Below, one piece after another: positions 1 through 8,192 of a DNA stretch of 64,000 nt. Both the position numbers and the translations under genes were made by a program. The notes under the pieces were generated by a model that saw only the letters and a list, made by a program, of their open reading frames with translations, had not been told where the DNA came from and searched no databases. Each line of letters begins with the position of its first letter. Position 1 is the first letter of the stretch. Origin of the DNA: Mycobacterium sp. Aquia_213 (GTDB lineage: Bacteria > Actinomycetota > Actinomycetes > Mycobacteriales > Mycobacteriaceae); NCBI RefSeq assembly GCF_026625985.1, contig NZ_CP113116.1:3038001-3102000 (forward strand), read 5' to 3'.

Positions 1-397
1 CCGCGGCGTCACGGGCGTTCCACAACGCCGTGGTTCCGCGGGCAGTCCCACCGGCCAGCGGCGGCAGCAATGCCGTCTTGACGTCCGGCGAGCCAAGCTG
101 GTCGATCGCCAGCGCCGCGGCAATCGTGCTGTGCACCGCCGTCGGACACAACCCTCGGCCGGCTTCGGTGTAGAAGACCGCGAGATCATCCAGCGAGCCA
201 CCCGAGCCGCCGTACTCCTCGGCGACGGCGAGCCCGAACACGCCGGCGTCGGCCAATGCCTTCCACAGCGTCGGGGTGCTTCGATCCGCGCCGGGTTGTC
301 CGAGCCCACGCACAAGACTGGCCGGGCACTCCGCGGCCAACAGCGCGCGCACCGACGCGGCGAACTCACGCTGTTCGGCGGTGGGGATCGCTTTCAT
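1..397 (-). CDS. Acyl-CoA dehydrogenase (FadE family), N-terminal part only
   Basis: The reading frame starts at the ATG at 397 and runs off the left edge, so only about 132 residues of the alpha-helical N-terminal domain are present. It begins MKAIPTAEQREFAASV and carries the acyl-CoA dehydrogenase core pattern GLAVAEEYGGSGGSLDDLAV. It starts 3 bases after the stop of the neighbouring acyl-CoA dehydrogenase, so the two are almost certainly co-transcribed. Paired FadE genes of this kind in mycobacteria often encode heterotetrameric enzymes for CoA esters of sterol side chains or rings. That assembly is inference here. FAD-binding and catalytic residues lie outside the window. Confidence 0.88.
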   Translation of the reverse strand, partial: MKAIPTAEQREFAASVRALLAAECPASLVRGLGQPGADRSTPTLWKALADAGVFGLAVAEEYGGSGGSLDDLAVFYTEAGRGLCPTAVHSTIAAALAIDQLGSPDVKTALLPPLAGGTARGTTALWNARDAA

Positions 398-400
398 GCG

Positions 401-1579
401 TCACCGCCCATAGGAAGGCATTCCATGGCCGCGCTGGGCGATGACATCACGCAACACCTCGTTGGTGCCCCCACCGAAGCGCATCAACGGTGCGGCCCGG
501 TACAGCCGTTCGAATTTGCCTGCCAGGGGCGCGGTTTCGCTGCGGTGCGCGAGCAAGCCGTCGGGGCCGAGCAGATCGAGTGCCAGATCGGCGATGCGCT
601 GCCGCAGCTCACTGGTGAAGACCTTCTCGACGCTGACCTCCACGGTCGGAATCACGCCACTGTCCAGGATCGAGGCGGCCTCGTAACCCATCAACGTCGC
701 CACCTCGACGTCGGCTTCGGCCTGCGCCAGCCGACGCCGAAGGGCCGCGTCGTCGGCAGGCACGGAACCGTCGCGCCGCGGGCTGCGGGCAAGTGCGCGC
801 AGTTCGTCCACGGCGCGGCGCATATCGCCCGCATTGGTCAGCGCACCGCGTTCCAGATCGAGCGCGCCGGTGATGTAGGTCCAGCCGCGGTTGACCTCCC
901 CCACCAGGTTCGTGACGGGGACCCGCACGTCGTCGAAATGCACCTCGTTCGTGCGGTAGCCAGACCACGCGTACAGCGGGCGGATCGCGACGCCCGGGCT
1001 GTCGATCGGCACGATGATCACCGAAATCCCGCGATGGCGCACACCATTCGGGTCGGTCCGCACGCACAGCCACTCGTGCGTGGCACGCTGTGCCCCGCTG
1101 TTCCAGATCTTGCTGCCGTCGATTACCCAGTGCTCGCCGTCACGTGTCGCGCGGGTGCGCAGGCTGGCCAGGTCGGTTCCGGCCTCGGCCTCGGAATAGC
1201 CGACAGCGCAGATCATTTCGCCCTTGGCGATCAGCGGGAGCCACTCGTTCTTGTTCTGCTCGGTCCCGTGCCGCATGATCATCGGTGCCACCGAGGTGAC
1301 CGTGAGGTCGGGTCCGGGCACGCCCCAATATTCGAACTCGCTCATCAGCAGGTGTTGATGCACCGCGCCGAGACCCAGGCCGCCATACTCCCGTGGCCAG
1401 TTCAGTCCGAACCAGCCCTTGGCACCGATCTTGCGGCGAAATCGCGCCACCTCGCCATTGGGGAATTCCAGATCGTGCTCGGCCAGTTCGTCTCGTAGTT
1501 CTGCCGTGACGTTCTCGGAGAGGAATTCGCGAACCTCGGTCAGCCATGCGTTTTGCCCGGCGTCGAGTTCGAAATCCAT
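401..1579 (-). CDS. Acyl-CoA dehydrogenase (FadE family)
   Basis: This is a full-length 392-residue flavoprotein that would alpha,beta-desaturate an acyl-CoA. It has the N-terminal helical domain, the mid-domain flavin motif GYSEAEAGTDLASL (the usual form is Y-x-E-P-x-x-G-T-D), and the C-terminal FGGGTNEVLRDVIAQRG that contacts FAD and the adenine at the dimer interface. It starts at ATG 1579 and is followed 3 bases downstream by a second FadE gene. It is divergent from the TetR gene at 1764, which is a plausible regulator. The substrate cannot be read from sequence. The paired FadE layout is typical of branched or steroid-derived acyl-CoAs. Confidence 0.93.
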   Translation of the reverse strand: MDFELDAGQNAWLTEVREFLSENVTAELRDELAEHDLEFPNGEVARFRRKIGAKGWFGLNWPREYGGLGLGAVHQHLLMSEFEYWGVPGPDLTVTSVAPMIMRHGTEQNKNEWLPLIAKGEMICAVGYSEAEAGTDLASLRTRATRDGEHWVIDGSKIWNSGAQRATHEWLCVRTDPNGVRHRGISVIIVPIDSPGVAIRPLYAWSGYRTNEVHFDDVRVPVTNLVGEVNRGWTYITGALDLERGALTNAGDMRRAVDELRALARSPRRDGSVPADDAALRRRLAQAEADVEVATLMGYEAASILDSGVIPTVEVSVEKVFTSELRQRIADLALDLLGPDGLLAHRSETAPLAGKFERLYRAAPLMRFGGGTNEVLRDVIAQRGHGMPSYGR

Positions 1580-1616
1580 TCCGGCCCCTTTGCCCTTTCA
1601 CCCAGCCGCGTCAGCG

Positions 1617-1662
1617 TAACGCCGCTGCGAGATTTCGCCCGCTGTTTCGCACTGACGTTACG
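1617..1662. repeat. Short nested palindromic element, copy A
   Basis: The divergent gap between the FadE and TetR genes holds nested inverted repeats: GCGTAACG (1614-1621) against CGTTACGC (1656-1663), and TGCGA (1626-1630) against TCGCA (1646-1650). A related element with the same inner arms lies at 20148-20189. Function is unknown. It could be a dispersed intergenic palindrome or, here, a regulator site. Confidence 0.4.
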
Positions 1663-1724
1663 CCCGCGCGCGCCCGCGCTCGGCGCGCCCCACGGACAGC
1701 GTCACCCCTATTCGCTGACATTCG

Positions 1725-1744
1725 TCATTGACAGGTGGCAATGA
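1725..1744. promoter_or_regulatory. Candidate TetR operator
   Basis: A perfect inverted repeat TCATTG - 8 bases - CAATGA lies 20 bases before the ATG of the TetR gene, in the region divergent from the acyl-CoA dehydrogenase pair. Its size and position suit an autoregulatory TetR operator. Binding is inferred from position only. Confidence 0.35.
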
Positions 1745-1763
1745 ATGGGGATACGTTTCTGCC

Positions 1764-2387
1764 ATGCCGCCGACGACACCGGCCCCGGGGACTGCCCCGG
1801 TCGTGAACGTTCGAGAGGCGCAGCGACTGCAAACGCGCGCACGTCTTTTCGACGCCGCGGTGGCCGAGATCGGGCGATCCGGATTAGCGGGCGCCGACGT
1901 CGCGGCGATCGCCGCGGCCACGGGTGTCGCGCGCGGCACCTTCTATTTCCACTTCCCGACCAAGGAGCACATCCTCGTCGAGCTCGAGCGGGCCGAAGAA
2001 GCCAGGATCGTGGCGAAACTCGTCACCAAGACGAGCGGGGCCGGCGATCTGCTTTCGATGCTCCGGCTGCTGGTGCGTCAAGTCCTCGCCGCCGAGGACC
2101 GGCTCGGCCCAGTGCTCTTCAGGGACATGCTGGGGTTGCACTTCTCCGCGACGCGCCCCATCGAGGACGAGACCGCCGAACACCCTCTGGCCGAGTTCGT
2201 CATCGCCGCAATCGGCGATGCCCAGGCCGCGGGGAAGGTGTCGTCGGACGCCGACGCGGGCGAACTCGGCGTGATCTTCATGACCGGCCTGTTCGCCTTG
2301 CTAGCCACCGGCGCAACGTCGAAAACGCGTGCCGCGCTGTTGGACCGATTCGTCAAAACCATCGCCAAAGGAATGGAGGCAACATGA
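1764..2387 (+). CDS. TetR family transcriptional regulator
   Basis: This is a 207-residue regulator. The N-terminal DNA-binding domain occupies about residues 20-70, with the typical helix-turn-helix ending ATGVARGTFYFHFPTKEHIL. The rest is a ligand-binding helical domain. I chose the ATG at 1764; an in-frame ATG at 1728 lies upstream, but using it would place a palindromic operator candidate (1725-1744) inside the gene. The stop codon overlaps the next start (ATGA), so the gene is translationally coupled to the diiron-like protein. It is divergent from the FadE pair and may control both units. The ligand is unknown. Confidence 0.93.
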   Translation: MPPTTPAPGTAPVVNVREAQRLQTRARLFDAAVAEIGRSGLAGADVAAIAAATGVARGTFYFHFPTKEHILVELERAEEARIVAKLVTKTSGAGDLLSMLRLLVRQVLAAEDRLGPVLFRDMLGLHFSATRPIEDETAEHPLAEFVIAAIGDAQAAGKVSSDADAGELGVIFMTGLFALLATGATSKTRAALLDRFVKTIAKGMEAT

Positions 2388-3208
2388 CCGGCACGGGTAT
2401 CGACGGCTACCGGGATTACCTCACGCACCGGGATGGCGACGCTGATCTATTGCATCGCCGGCTCGCCAACCGTGAAGACTTCTTCACATCATTGGAGGCC
2501 GACCCGGTGCGCTCGAACCGTCGGATCGATCGGCGGGTGTTCATGCGGAACCTGCGCCGCCGCCGACCCGAACCGGGGCTGTCCCCCGAAATGCTGTTCC
2601 TGCTCGCGACCGCGAAGCTCAACCAGGCGGAGCGATTCGGCGTTGACTTGGGCGACACTTATGGGCGCATCGGCGGCGAGGACGAGCCACCCGAGCGTAT
2701 CTACCTTGCGCTCGAAGAGCACTATCACACCCGGCTGTTGGCCTACGTGCTCGACATTTTCGGCCTGCCGTTCCAGGTCGTGGTGCCGCCGTTCGTGATG
2801 CGCCAATTCGTCAAGATGGAAGTATTTCTCCCCGAGCGATTCGGTTTCCCGTTCGTGGGCGCCGCAGAAATGGCCGGCTGCATCATGTTTGACGAGTTGC
2901 GCCGCGTCGGCGTCGAAATGTTCGCTGACGAACCAGACGTCGCCGCGCGGATCGACCGTCTCTACACCGAGATCCTGACCGACGAACTGGGGCATGTCGG
3001 CTATTGCGCGGCGCGCTGTAGCAATGCGGAGCGGGCCGTAATGCGTTGGCTCTACCCGACTTTCGGGCGTCTGTTCGCCCGCCAAACCGCCGAGATCAGC
3101 CTTCTCATCGATCGAGAAGGACTGCGCGCCCGCCTCGACGCGCCATTCGATGCGGCCCTACTCGCCGACGGTATTCCGAACGAGACATTTGTTGCCGCGC
3201 ACCCCTGA
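2384..3208 (+). CDS. Putative diiron (ferritin-like) protein, coupled to TetR
   Basis: This is a 274-residue mainly helical protein starting at the ATG that overlaps the TetR stop. I do not recognise a named family. Two ExxH pairs are visible: E112-x-x-H115 in LALEEHYHTRLL and E201-x-x-H204 in TDELGHVGY, with further acidic residues at E162 and E171 between them. That spacing matches the carboxylate-bridged diiron centre of ferritin-like oxygenases (AurF or fatty-acid desaturase-like folds). It is therefore likely a soluble oxidase or oxygenase, but the substrate is unknown. Because the upstream TetR gene is coupled to it, that regulator probably controls its dose. Confidence 0.75.
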   Translation: MTGTGIDGYRDYLTHRDGDADLLHRRLANREDFFTSLEADPVRSNRRIDRRVFMRNLRRRRPEPGLSPEMLFLLATAKLNQAERFGVDLGDTYGRIGGEDEPPERIYLALEEHYHTRLLAYVLDIFGLPFQVVVPPFVMRQFVKMEVFLPERFGFPFVGAAEMAGCIMFDELRRVGVEMFADEPDVAARIDRLYTEILTDELGHVGYCAARCSNAERAVMRWLYPTFGRLFARQTAEISLLIDREGLRARLDAPFDAALLADGIPNETFVAAHP

Positions 3209-3340
3209 TCGCCCGCTCGCCGAAATCTCGTTCTGTAAATATGCTGTCAAGCTCCCGTTAAAACCCGCCGCGCGTGTCGCCGAAATGGCGCCGGGCTGGG
3301 ATGATCTTGAAATTGGCTGATCGAAAATTCGGGAGAAGTC

Positions 3341-3505
3341 ATGCCAACTATTGAGTCGCGTCTCCGCCAGGAGCTGCGCAACTATGCCGTGGAATTGCGT
3401 CAGCTGGCGTACACCCTGCCCGGCGGGGTTGGCGAGCATGACCTTCTTCAGCTGTCCGCTCGGATGCATGCCGCGTCCGAGCAGGCAGTCCGCAGGGGGG
3501 CCTAG
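3341..3505 (+). CDS. Small hypothetical protein, 54 aa
   Basis: A 54-residue ORF starts at the ATG at 3341 behind a clear ribosome binding site (GGGAGAAG, 2 bases before ATG). The product begins MPTIESRLRQELRNYAVELR. It looks alpha-helical and charged, without membrane segment or cysteine. It lies alone between the diiron-like gene and the convergent FHA/ABC exporter. No function can be assigned. The good start site and unbroken frame with mycobacterial-type composition support a real gene. Confidence 0.55.
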   Translation: MPTIESRLRQELRNYAVELRQLAYTLPGGVGEHDLLQLSARMHAASEQAVRRGA

Positions 3506-3543
3506 CCACCCATTCGGGATCGCCGACCCTCATTGTCGAATGG

Positions 3544-6297
3544 TCAGCGCCCACCTTTGAGGCGAATCTTCCAGCGCACGAAGCTCAGGTAGAAAACGCT
3601 GATCGCGATCAGCATGCCCATGTTGAACCACCACGTGCCGGCATTGTGGTGCCAGAGTGCGTCCTTCGGGACCTGAGGGCCGGGTTCCAAATGGGTCAGG
3701 TCGATGGTGGACGCCGACGCCGCGAAACCCCATCGTGCCGGGGTGACCCAGGACATCTGGTCGAGCCCGATGCGACCGGTGACGGGAATCATGCCGCCGG
3801 AGAACACCAGCTGTGACATCACCGCAACCACCAGCAGCGGCATGATCTGATCGTTGGACTTGGCGATCGCCGAGAGCGCCAACCCGAGCATCGCCGAGGC
3901 GACCGTTGTCGCCGCGACATCGACGAAGAGCTCCAGCGGAGCCTTCCCCAGCGCCGCGGCGCCCCGCGTCGGTCCGCCCTTGCCCAGCAGCGTGATGACG
4001 GTGACGATGCCCGACTGCACCACCGCGAACACGGTGTAGACGCAGACCTTGGCCAGCAAGTAGGCGGTCGTCGAGAGGCCGACCGCCTGTTCTCGCAGGA
4101 AGATGGCGCGCTCGCCGATCAGGTCTCGGATCGTCAACGCGGTCCCCATGAACACCGAGCCGACATTCAACAGCACCAAGATCTGCCCCGGTTCAGTGGG
4201 CGCGTTGCCCACCGGGTTCGGCATGCCGAAGCCCACGTCGCCCGGCACGGACATCGACAGCGAACCCATGATGAACGGCAGCAACGCAAGAAAGACGAAA
4301 TAGCCCCGGTCGGAGACGATCAACCGGATCTGGCGTCGCGCGATCGTGGAGAACTGCCGCAGCAGACTCGTGTGCGACGGATCGCCGATCTCGGCCGGTT
4401 GTTCCGGCGGCGGCGGTGGCGGTGGCGGGCCGGTGCGCGCCAGGTATTGCGCCTTGGCTGAATCGGGATCGCCGGCGACCGAACTGAAGATGTCGGCCCA
4501 GTTCGTCGTCCCCATGGCCGCACCGATTTGGGCGGGCGGCCCGCAGAACGCGGTCTTGCCGCCGGGCGCCAGCAGCAGTACCTGGTCGCAGACGTCCAGG
4601 TAGGTCAGCGAATGGGTGACCACCAGCACCACGCGGCCGGCGTCGGCCAGCTGCCGCAGCATCGTCATGACCTGGCGGTCCAGCGCCGGGTCCAGACCGG
4701 ACGTCGGCTCGTCGAGGATCAGCAGCGACGGACCGGTCAGCAATTCGAGCGCCACCGAAGCACGCTTGCGCTGACCGCCGGACAGCTTGTCGACCCGGGT
4801 GTGCAGGTGCTGGGTCATCTCCAGCTCCTCGAGCACTCGGGCAACCACCTGCTCGCGGTCGTCCTTGGTGGTGTCGGGCGGCAGCCGAAGTTCGGCCGCG
4901 TACCCAAGCGCCTGTTCCACGGTCAGCTGACCGTGCACCACGTCGTCCTGCGGCACCATCCCGATCCTGCTGCGGAGCGAGGCGTATTCGGCATGGACGT
5001 TGTGGCCCTCGAACGCGACAGTGCCGTTGGTGGGGTGGGTGTAGCCGGCCACCAGCCGGGCGAAAGTCGACTTGCCGGCACCGGACGGACCGATCACCGC
5101 CGTGAGGGTTCCGGGACTGGCGCCCAACGAGATGTCGTCGAGCAGTGTCTTGTTGTTTTCGATCGTCCAGGTCACCCCGCGCACGTCCAGACCGCCGAGG
5201 CGGGTCTGTGCCGCGGTGTCGGCATCGCGGCGGGCCAGCGCCCCGCCGGCGAACACCAGGTCGATGTTGCCGATCGTGACGACGTCGCCATCCGTCAGCA
5301 GCGCGGAGTCGACGCGCTGACCATTGACGAAGGTGCCGTTGATGCTGCGGTTGTCGTGGATCTCCGTGCCGCCCGGCGTGGTGATCAGGGTCGCGTGGTG
5401 ACGCGACGCCAGCACCTCGGGAATGACGATGTCATTGTCATTGGCCCGGCCGATCTTGATCGCGCCCGGCGCGTCCCCTCCGGCCTTGCCCGGCCGCAGG
5501 ATCTTCATCATCGACGTCGCGAGATTCGCGCCGTCGCCACCGACGCGGCCTGTCATGGCGGTCGGAGGGTCGACCGGCGCGGCCGGGGGAACGTGCCCGG
5601 GCTCGGCCCGGTAAATGTGCGGCGAGGACATCGGACTGCTGGCCGGTCCGGCCGGTTGGGTGCCCGTCGGGTGCGACGGCACCGGCGCGGCCGGATGGCT
5701 CGGCTGCGAACCGGTCGGATACGTCGGGAGCGGCCCCGATGGTGCACCGGACTGCTGACCACCGGGCGGATATGTCGGGAGTTGGCCCGACGGCGCCCCG
5801 GGGTGCTGCCCGCTGGGCGAATGCGTCGGCATCGGCCGCGACGGGCTCGCCGGTGGCTGCGGGGGCAGGCCCTGTGCCACCGAGCCGGTCGGTGGGCGTC
5901 CTTGATGCAGCCGCGGGTCGTAGGACCCAGTCGAAATCGGGATTGATGTCGTCAGGGGCGGGGTTCCGGCGGAACCCCGATGGCGGCCGACCTCGAAGGT
6001 CACCGTCGGCCCGTCCGGGTTGCCGATATTGACGCGCTGGCCGTCCTGGATGTCGACGGCCGGGACCCGGCGGTTGTTGACGTACAGGCCATTGAGGCTG
6101 CCGTTGTCGATGGCGATCCACCGGCCCTGGTCGAAGCGCAACACCAGGTGAATCCGGGAAATCAGCGGATGCGCGACACGGACGTCCGCCCGCAAGTCAC
6201 GCCCGATGACCACATCGTTGCCGGGTGCAAAGGTCCGTTCGGATCCCTCGTACCGCACGGTCAGCACGGGTGGGGCTGCTCGGCTCACGAGCCCCAC
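3544..6297 (-). CDS. ABC exporter with two FHA domains (Rv1747-like)
   Basis: This 917-residue half-transporter matches M. tuberculosis Rv1747, a cell-envelope lipid exporter linked to lipooligosaccharide export. Domain order: FHA1 at about 10-105 (VIGRDLRADVRV, then DNGSLNGLYVNNRRV); a long Pro/Ser/Thr/Gly linker at about 110-260; FHA2 at about 275-355 (KIGRANDNDIVI, RSINGTFVNGQRV); an ABC ATPase with Walker A GPSGAGKST near 402, signature LSGGQRKR near 503 and Walker B LLILDEPTSGLD near 520; and an ABC-2 membrane domain with about six helices from about 665. FHA domains bind phosphothreonine, and in M. tuberculosis the partner kinase PknF is encoded next door. No kinase is adjacent here. 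The linker carries near-repeats such as GAPSGQLPTYP / GAPSGPLPTYP. Confidence 0.95.
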   Translation of the reverse strand: MGLVSRAAPPVLTVRYEGSERTFAPGNDVVIGRDLRADVRVAHPLISRIHLVLRFDQGRWIAIDNGSLNGLYVNNRRVPAVDIQDGQRVNIGNPDGPTVTFEVGRHRGSAGTPPLTTSIPISTGSYDPRLHQGRPPTGSVAQGLPPQPPASPSRPMPTHSPSGQHPGAPSGQLPTYPPGGQQSGAPSGPLPTYPTGSQPSHPAAPVPSHPTGTQPAGPASSPMSSPHIYRAEPGHVPPAAPVDPPTAMTGRVGGDGANLATSMMKILRPGKAGGDAPGAIKIGRANDNDIVIPEVLASRHHATLITTPGGTEIHDNRSINGTFVNGQRVDSALLTDGDVVTIGNIDLVFAGGALARRDADTAAQTRLGGLDVRGVTWTIENNKTLLDDISLGASPGTLTAVIGPSGAGKSTFARLVAGYTHPTNGTVAFEGHNVHAEYASLRSRIGMVPQDDVVHGQLTVEQALGYAAELRLPPDTTKDDREQVVARVLEELEMTQHLHTRVDKLSGGQRKRASVALELLTGPSLLILDEPTSGLDPALDRQVMTMLRQLADAGRVVLVVTHSLTYLDVCDQVLLLAPGGKTAFCGPPAQIGAAMGTTNWADIFSSVAGDPDSAKAQYLARTGPPPPPPPPEQPAEIGDPSHTSLLRQFSTIARRQIRLIVSDRGYFVFLALLPFIMGSLSMSVPGDVGFGMPNPVGNAPTEPGQILVLLNVGSVFMGTALTIRDLIGERAIFLREQAVGLSTTAYLLAKVCVYTVFAVVQSGIVTVITLLGKGGPTRGAAALGKAPLELFVDVAATTVASAMLGLALSAIAKSNDQIMPLLVVAVMSQLVFSGGMIPVTGRIGLDQMSWVTPARWGFAASASTIDLTHLEPGPQVPKDALWHHNAGTWWFNMGMLIAISVFYLSFVRWKIRLKGGR

Positions 6298-6646
6298 TGT
6301 ATCGGCGTCGGGGCCGTTCCGGGGACTGGTCGTCGATTCGGGTTACCGCATCGTTCTTTTTTTGCGGCCTGCAGCGTGGCGAAGGCTCAACCGGTTTGGT
6401 TCGCGCCGTCGCGGACAGCCCGCCGCGCATGTGGCGGCACGCCGTGCGTTCGGACGGTCGCGTCGCCCGGACCTCGGGGAACTTTGAATGATCGGAACTC
6501 CCTACGAATAGACCTGTGGGCCAGTGCTTTTCGAGACCGTCGCGTCGGGCAGAACATCGGCCGCCAACGGTAAGTGGTGAGTAGGCACGTCCCGGACCGG
6601 TGAATTCGGCCTCGATGCCAATCGATTTCAGCGAGTGCTCGAAGAT
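6298..6646. other. Divergent intergenic region, no gene seen
   Basis: About 350 bases separate the FHA/ABC exporter (minus) from the SDR gene (plus). Only short shadow frames are present. It includes a T-rich run near 6356-6362 and must contain both promoters, but I cannot point to a convincing -10/-35 pair. Confidence 0.5.
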
Positions 6647-7498
6647 ATGAGCATGGAGCAGCCACCTCACGCCGGTTCGTTGCTGAGCGACCGGATCGCG
6701 GTGGTGACCGGCGGCGGGGGCGGTATCGGCGCGGCAACCGCACAGCTATTCGCAGAGCACGGCGCCCAGGTCGTCATCGCCGATATCGACGACGAACTCG
6801 CCAGGCGGACCGCCGACCAGATCTCGGCGTCGGGCGGGGTGGCGTGGGCGATCGTCACCGACGTGCGAGACGCCGACCAGGTTGCCGCCCTGGCGCGATC
6901 GGTGCTGGATCGGTTCGGCCGCATCGACGTGTTGGTCAACAATGTCGGCCATTGGTTGCGGCACCCCGGCGATTTCGTCGACACCGACCCGCAACTGTGG
7001 GACGAGCTCTACCGGATCAACTTGCACCACGTCTTCCTGGTCACCCATGCGTTCCTGCCAGCGATGGTCGGTCAACGCCGTGGCTCGATCGTCAACGTCT
7101 CCTCTGTCGAAGGGTTGCGCGGCTACCCCGAGGATCCGGTCTACGCCGCGTTCAAGGCGGCCGTCATTCATTTCACCCGCAGTCTCGCGGTTCAGGTGGG
7201 CCGGGACGGGGTGCGGGTCAACGCCATTGGACCCGACGTCACCGAATCGTTGCAGGTGCCCTACTCGCAGTGGCTGTCCGCAGACGAGCAAGCGCTGTGG
7301 CCCCAATGGGTTCCGGCGGGACGGATGGGCCTGCCCGAGGACCAGGCCCGGGTGATCCTGTTTCTGGCCTCGGACCTGTCGGCCTTCGTCACGGGCCATA
7401 CGATCCCGACCGACGGCGGTACCGGTGCGGCCGGTGGCTGGTTCCGTTCGTCGCGGCGGACCGACCGAGAGTGGACGAACCGACCGATAGCGCCCTGA
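6647..7498 (+). CDS. Short-chain dehydrogenase/reductase
   Basis: This 283-residue NAD(P)-dependent oxidoreductase has the glycine motif TGGGGGIG near the N-terminus, NNVG in place of the usual NNAG, and the catalytic Y-A-A-F-K (YxxxK) after VSSVEGLRGYPEDPV. The C-terminus contains FVTGHTIPTDGG, the usual SDR end. The ATG at 6647 is preferred; a GTG at 6635 and an ATG at 6653 are alternatives. It is convergent with the methyltransferase-like gene, with 4 bases between the stops. The acidic residue after strand 2 (VIADID) favours NAD over NADP. The substrate is unknown. Confidence 0.92.
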   Translation: MSMEQPPHAGSLLSDRIAVVTGGGGGIGAATAQLFAEHGAQVVIADIDDELARRTADQISASGGVAWAIVTDVRDADQVAALARSVLDRFGRIDVLVNNVGHWLRHPGDFVDTDPQLWDELYRINLHHVFLVTHAFLPAMVGQRRGSIVNVSSVEGLRGYPEDPVYAAFKAAVIHFTRSLAVQVGRDGVRVNAIGPDVTESLQVPYSQWLSADEQALWPQWVPAGRMGLPEDQARVILFLASDLSAFVTGHTIPTDGGTGAAGGWFRSSRRTDREWTNRPIAP

Positions 7499-7502
7499 TA
7501 GC

Positions 7503-8006
7503 TCAGACGTAGGCCAATGCGGCGTTTTCCAGACGAATTCGTACGTTCAGCAGCAGCGCGTTGGCGATGCTGAACGCGATCGCCGTCAGCCACGCCGAAT
7601 GGATCAGCGGGAGCGCCGCGACCTCGGCGACCACCGCGATGTAGTCGGGGTGGCGCACCCATCGATACGGACCGCGCCGAACCAGCGGTGCGCCCGGAAT
7701 CACGATGAGCCGCGGATTCCAGTGTCGCCCCAGGGCCGCGGCGCAGCGCCAGCGGACAACGCAGCTGAGCACCACGACGGCGATCATCGGCCAGCCCAGC
7801 AAGGGGACGAACGGTCGCCCCAGGGACCAGACTTCCACTAGGCACGAAACCAGCAGCAATGCGTGCAGGCTGACCATCGCCGGGTAGTGGTCTAGGCCGA
7901 ATTCCCTGCCCCCGTGGGCGATTGACCATTGAGCATTTCGGTGCGCGACGACGAGCCCGGCCAGGCGCTCAACGCCGATCATGGCGATGAATAGGTAGTA
8001 ATACAT
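7503..8006 (-). CDS. Isoprenylcysteine carboxyl methyltransferase-family membrane protein
   Basis: This is a 167-residue membrane protein with about four hydrophobic helices. It has the ICMT-type SAM-binding pattern GPYRWVRHPDYIAVVAE (family form RHPxY-x-x-E) and a C-terminal RIRLENAAL. The start at 8006 is set by a strong ribosome binding site (GGGGGGAGAAG, 3 bases upstream); the frame is open further upstream but lacks such a signal. Bacterial members methylate diverse lipophilic acceptors, for example polyketide phenols made by type III PKSs. No such synthase is nearby, so the acceptor is unknown. Confidence 0.85.
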   Translation of the reverse strand: MYYYLFIAMIGVERLAGLVVAHRNAQWSIAHGGREFGLDHYPAMVSLHALLLVSCLVEVWSLGRPFVPLLGWPMIAVVVLSCVVRWRCAAALGRHWNPRLIVIPGAPLVRRGPYRWVRHPDYIAVVAEVAALPLIHSAWLTAIAFSIANALLLNVRIRLENAALAYV

Positions 8007-8192
8007 GGCTTCTCCCCCCGTCCCCAGTGCAGGTGATATCGCGTTCTTGCCTATTGCTACGAGGATCTGCCCTTGAGGGTTCAGCAACTACGGCGAGCGT
8101 GAACTAGACAACACCGCGCGGCATTTGGACTATGGCCCGGTCCCCGTTGTGCCGATCGCCATAACCGTTGGCAGGGTTGCGTTTTCCGCGTG

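Noticed and set aside
4528..5946. Plus-strand ORF of 472 codons opposite the FHA/ABC exporter
   Set aside because: It mirrors the repetitive linker and ATPase codons. No domain or start signal was found.
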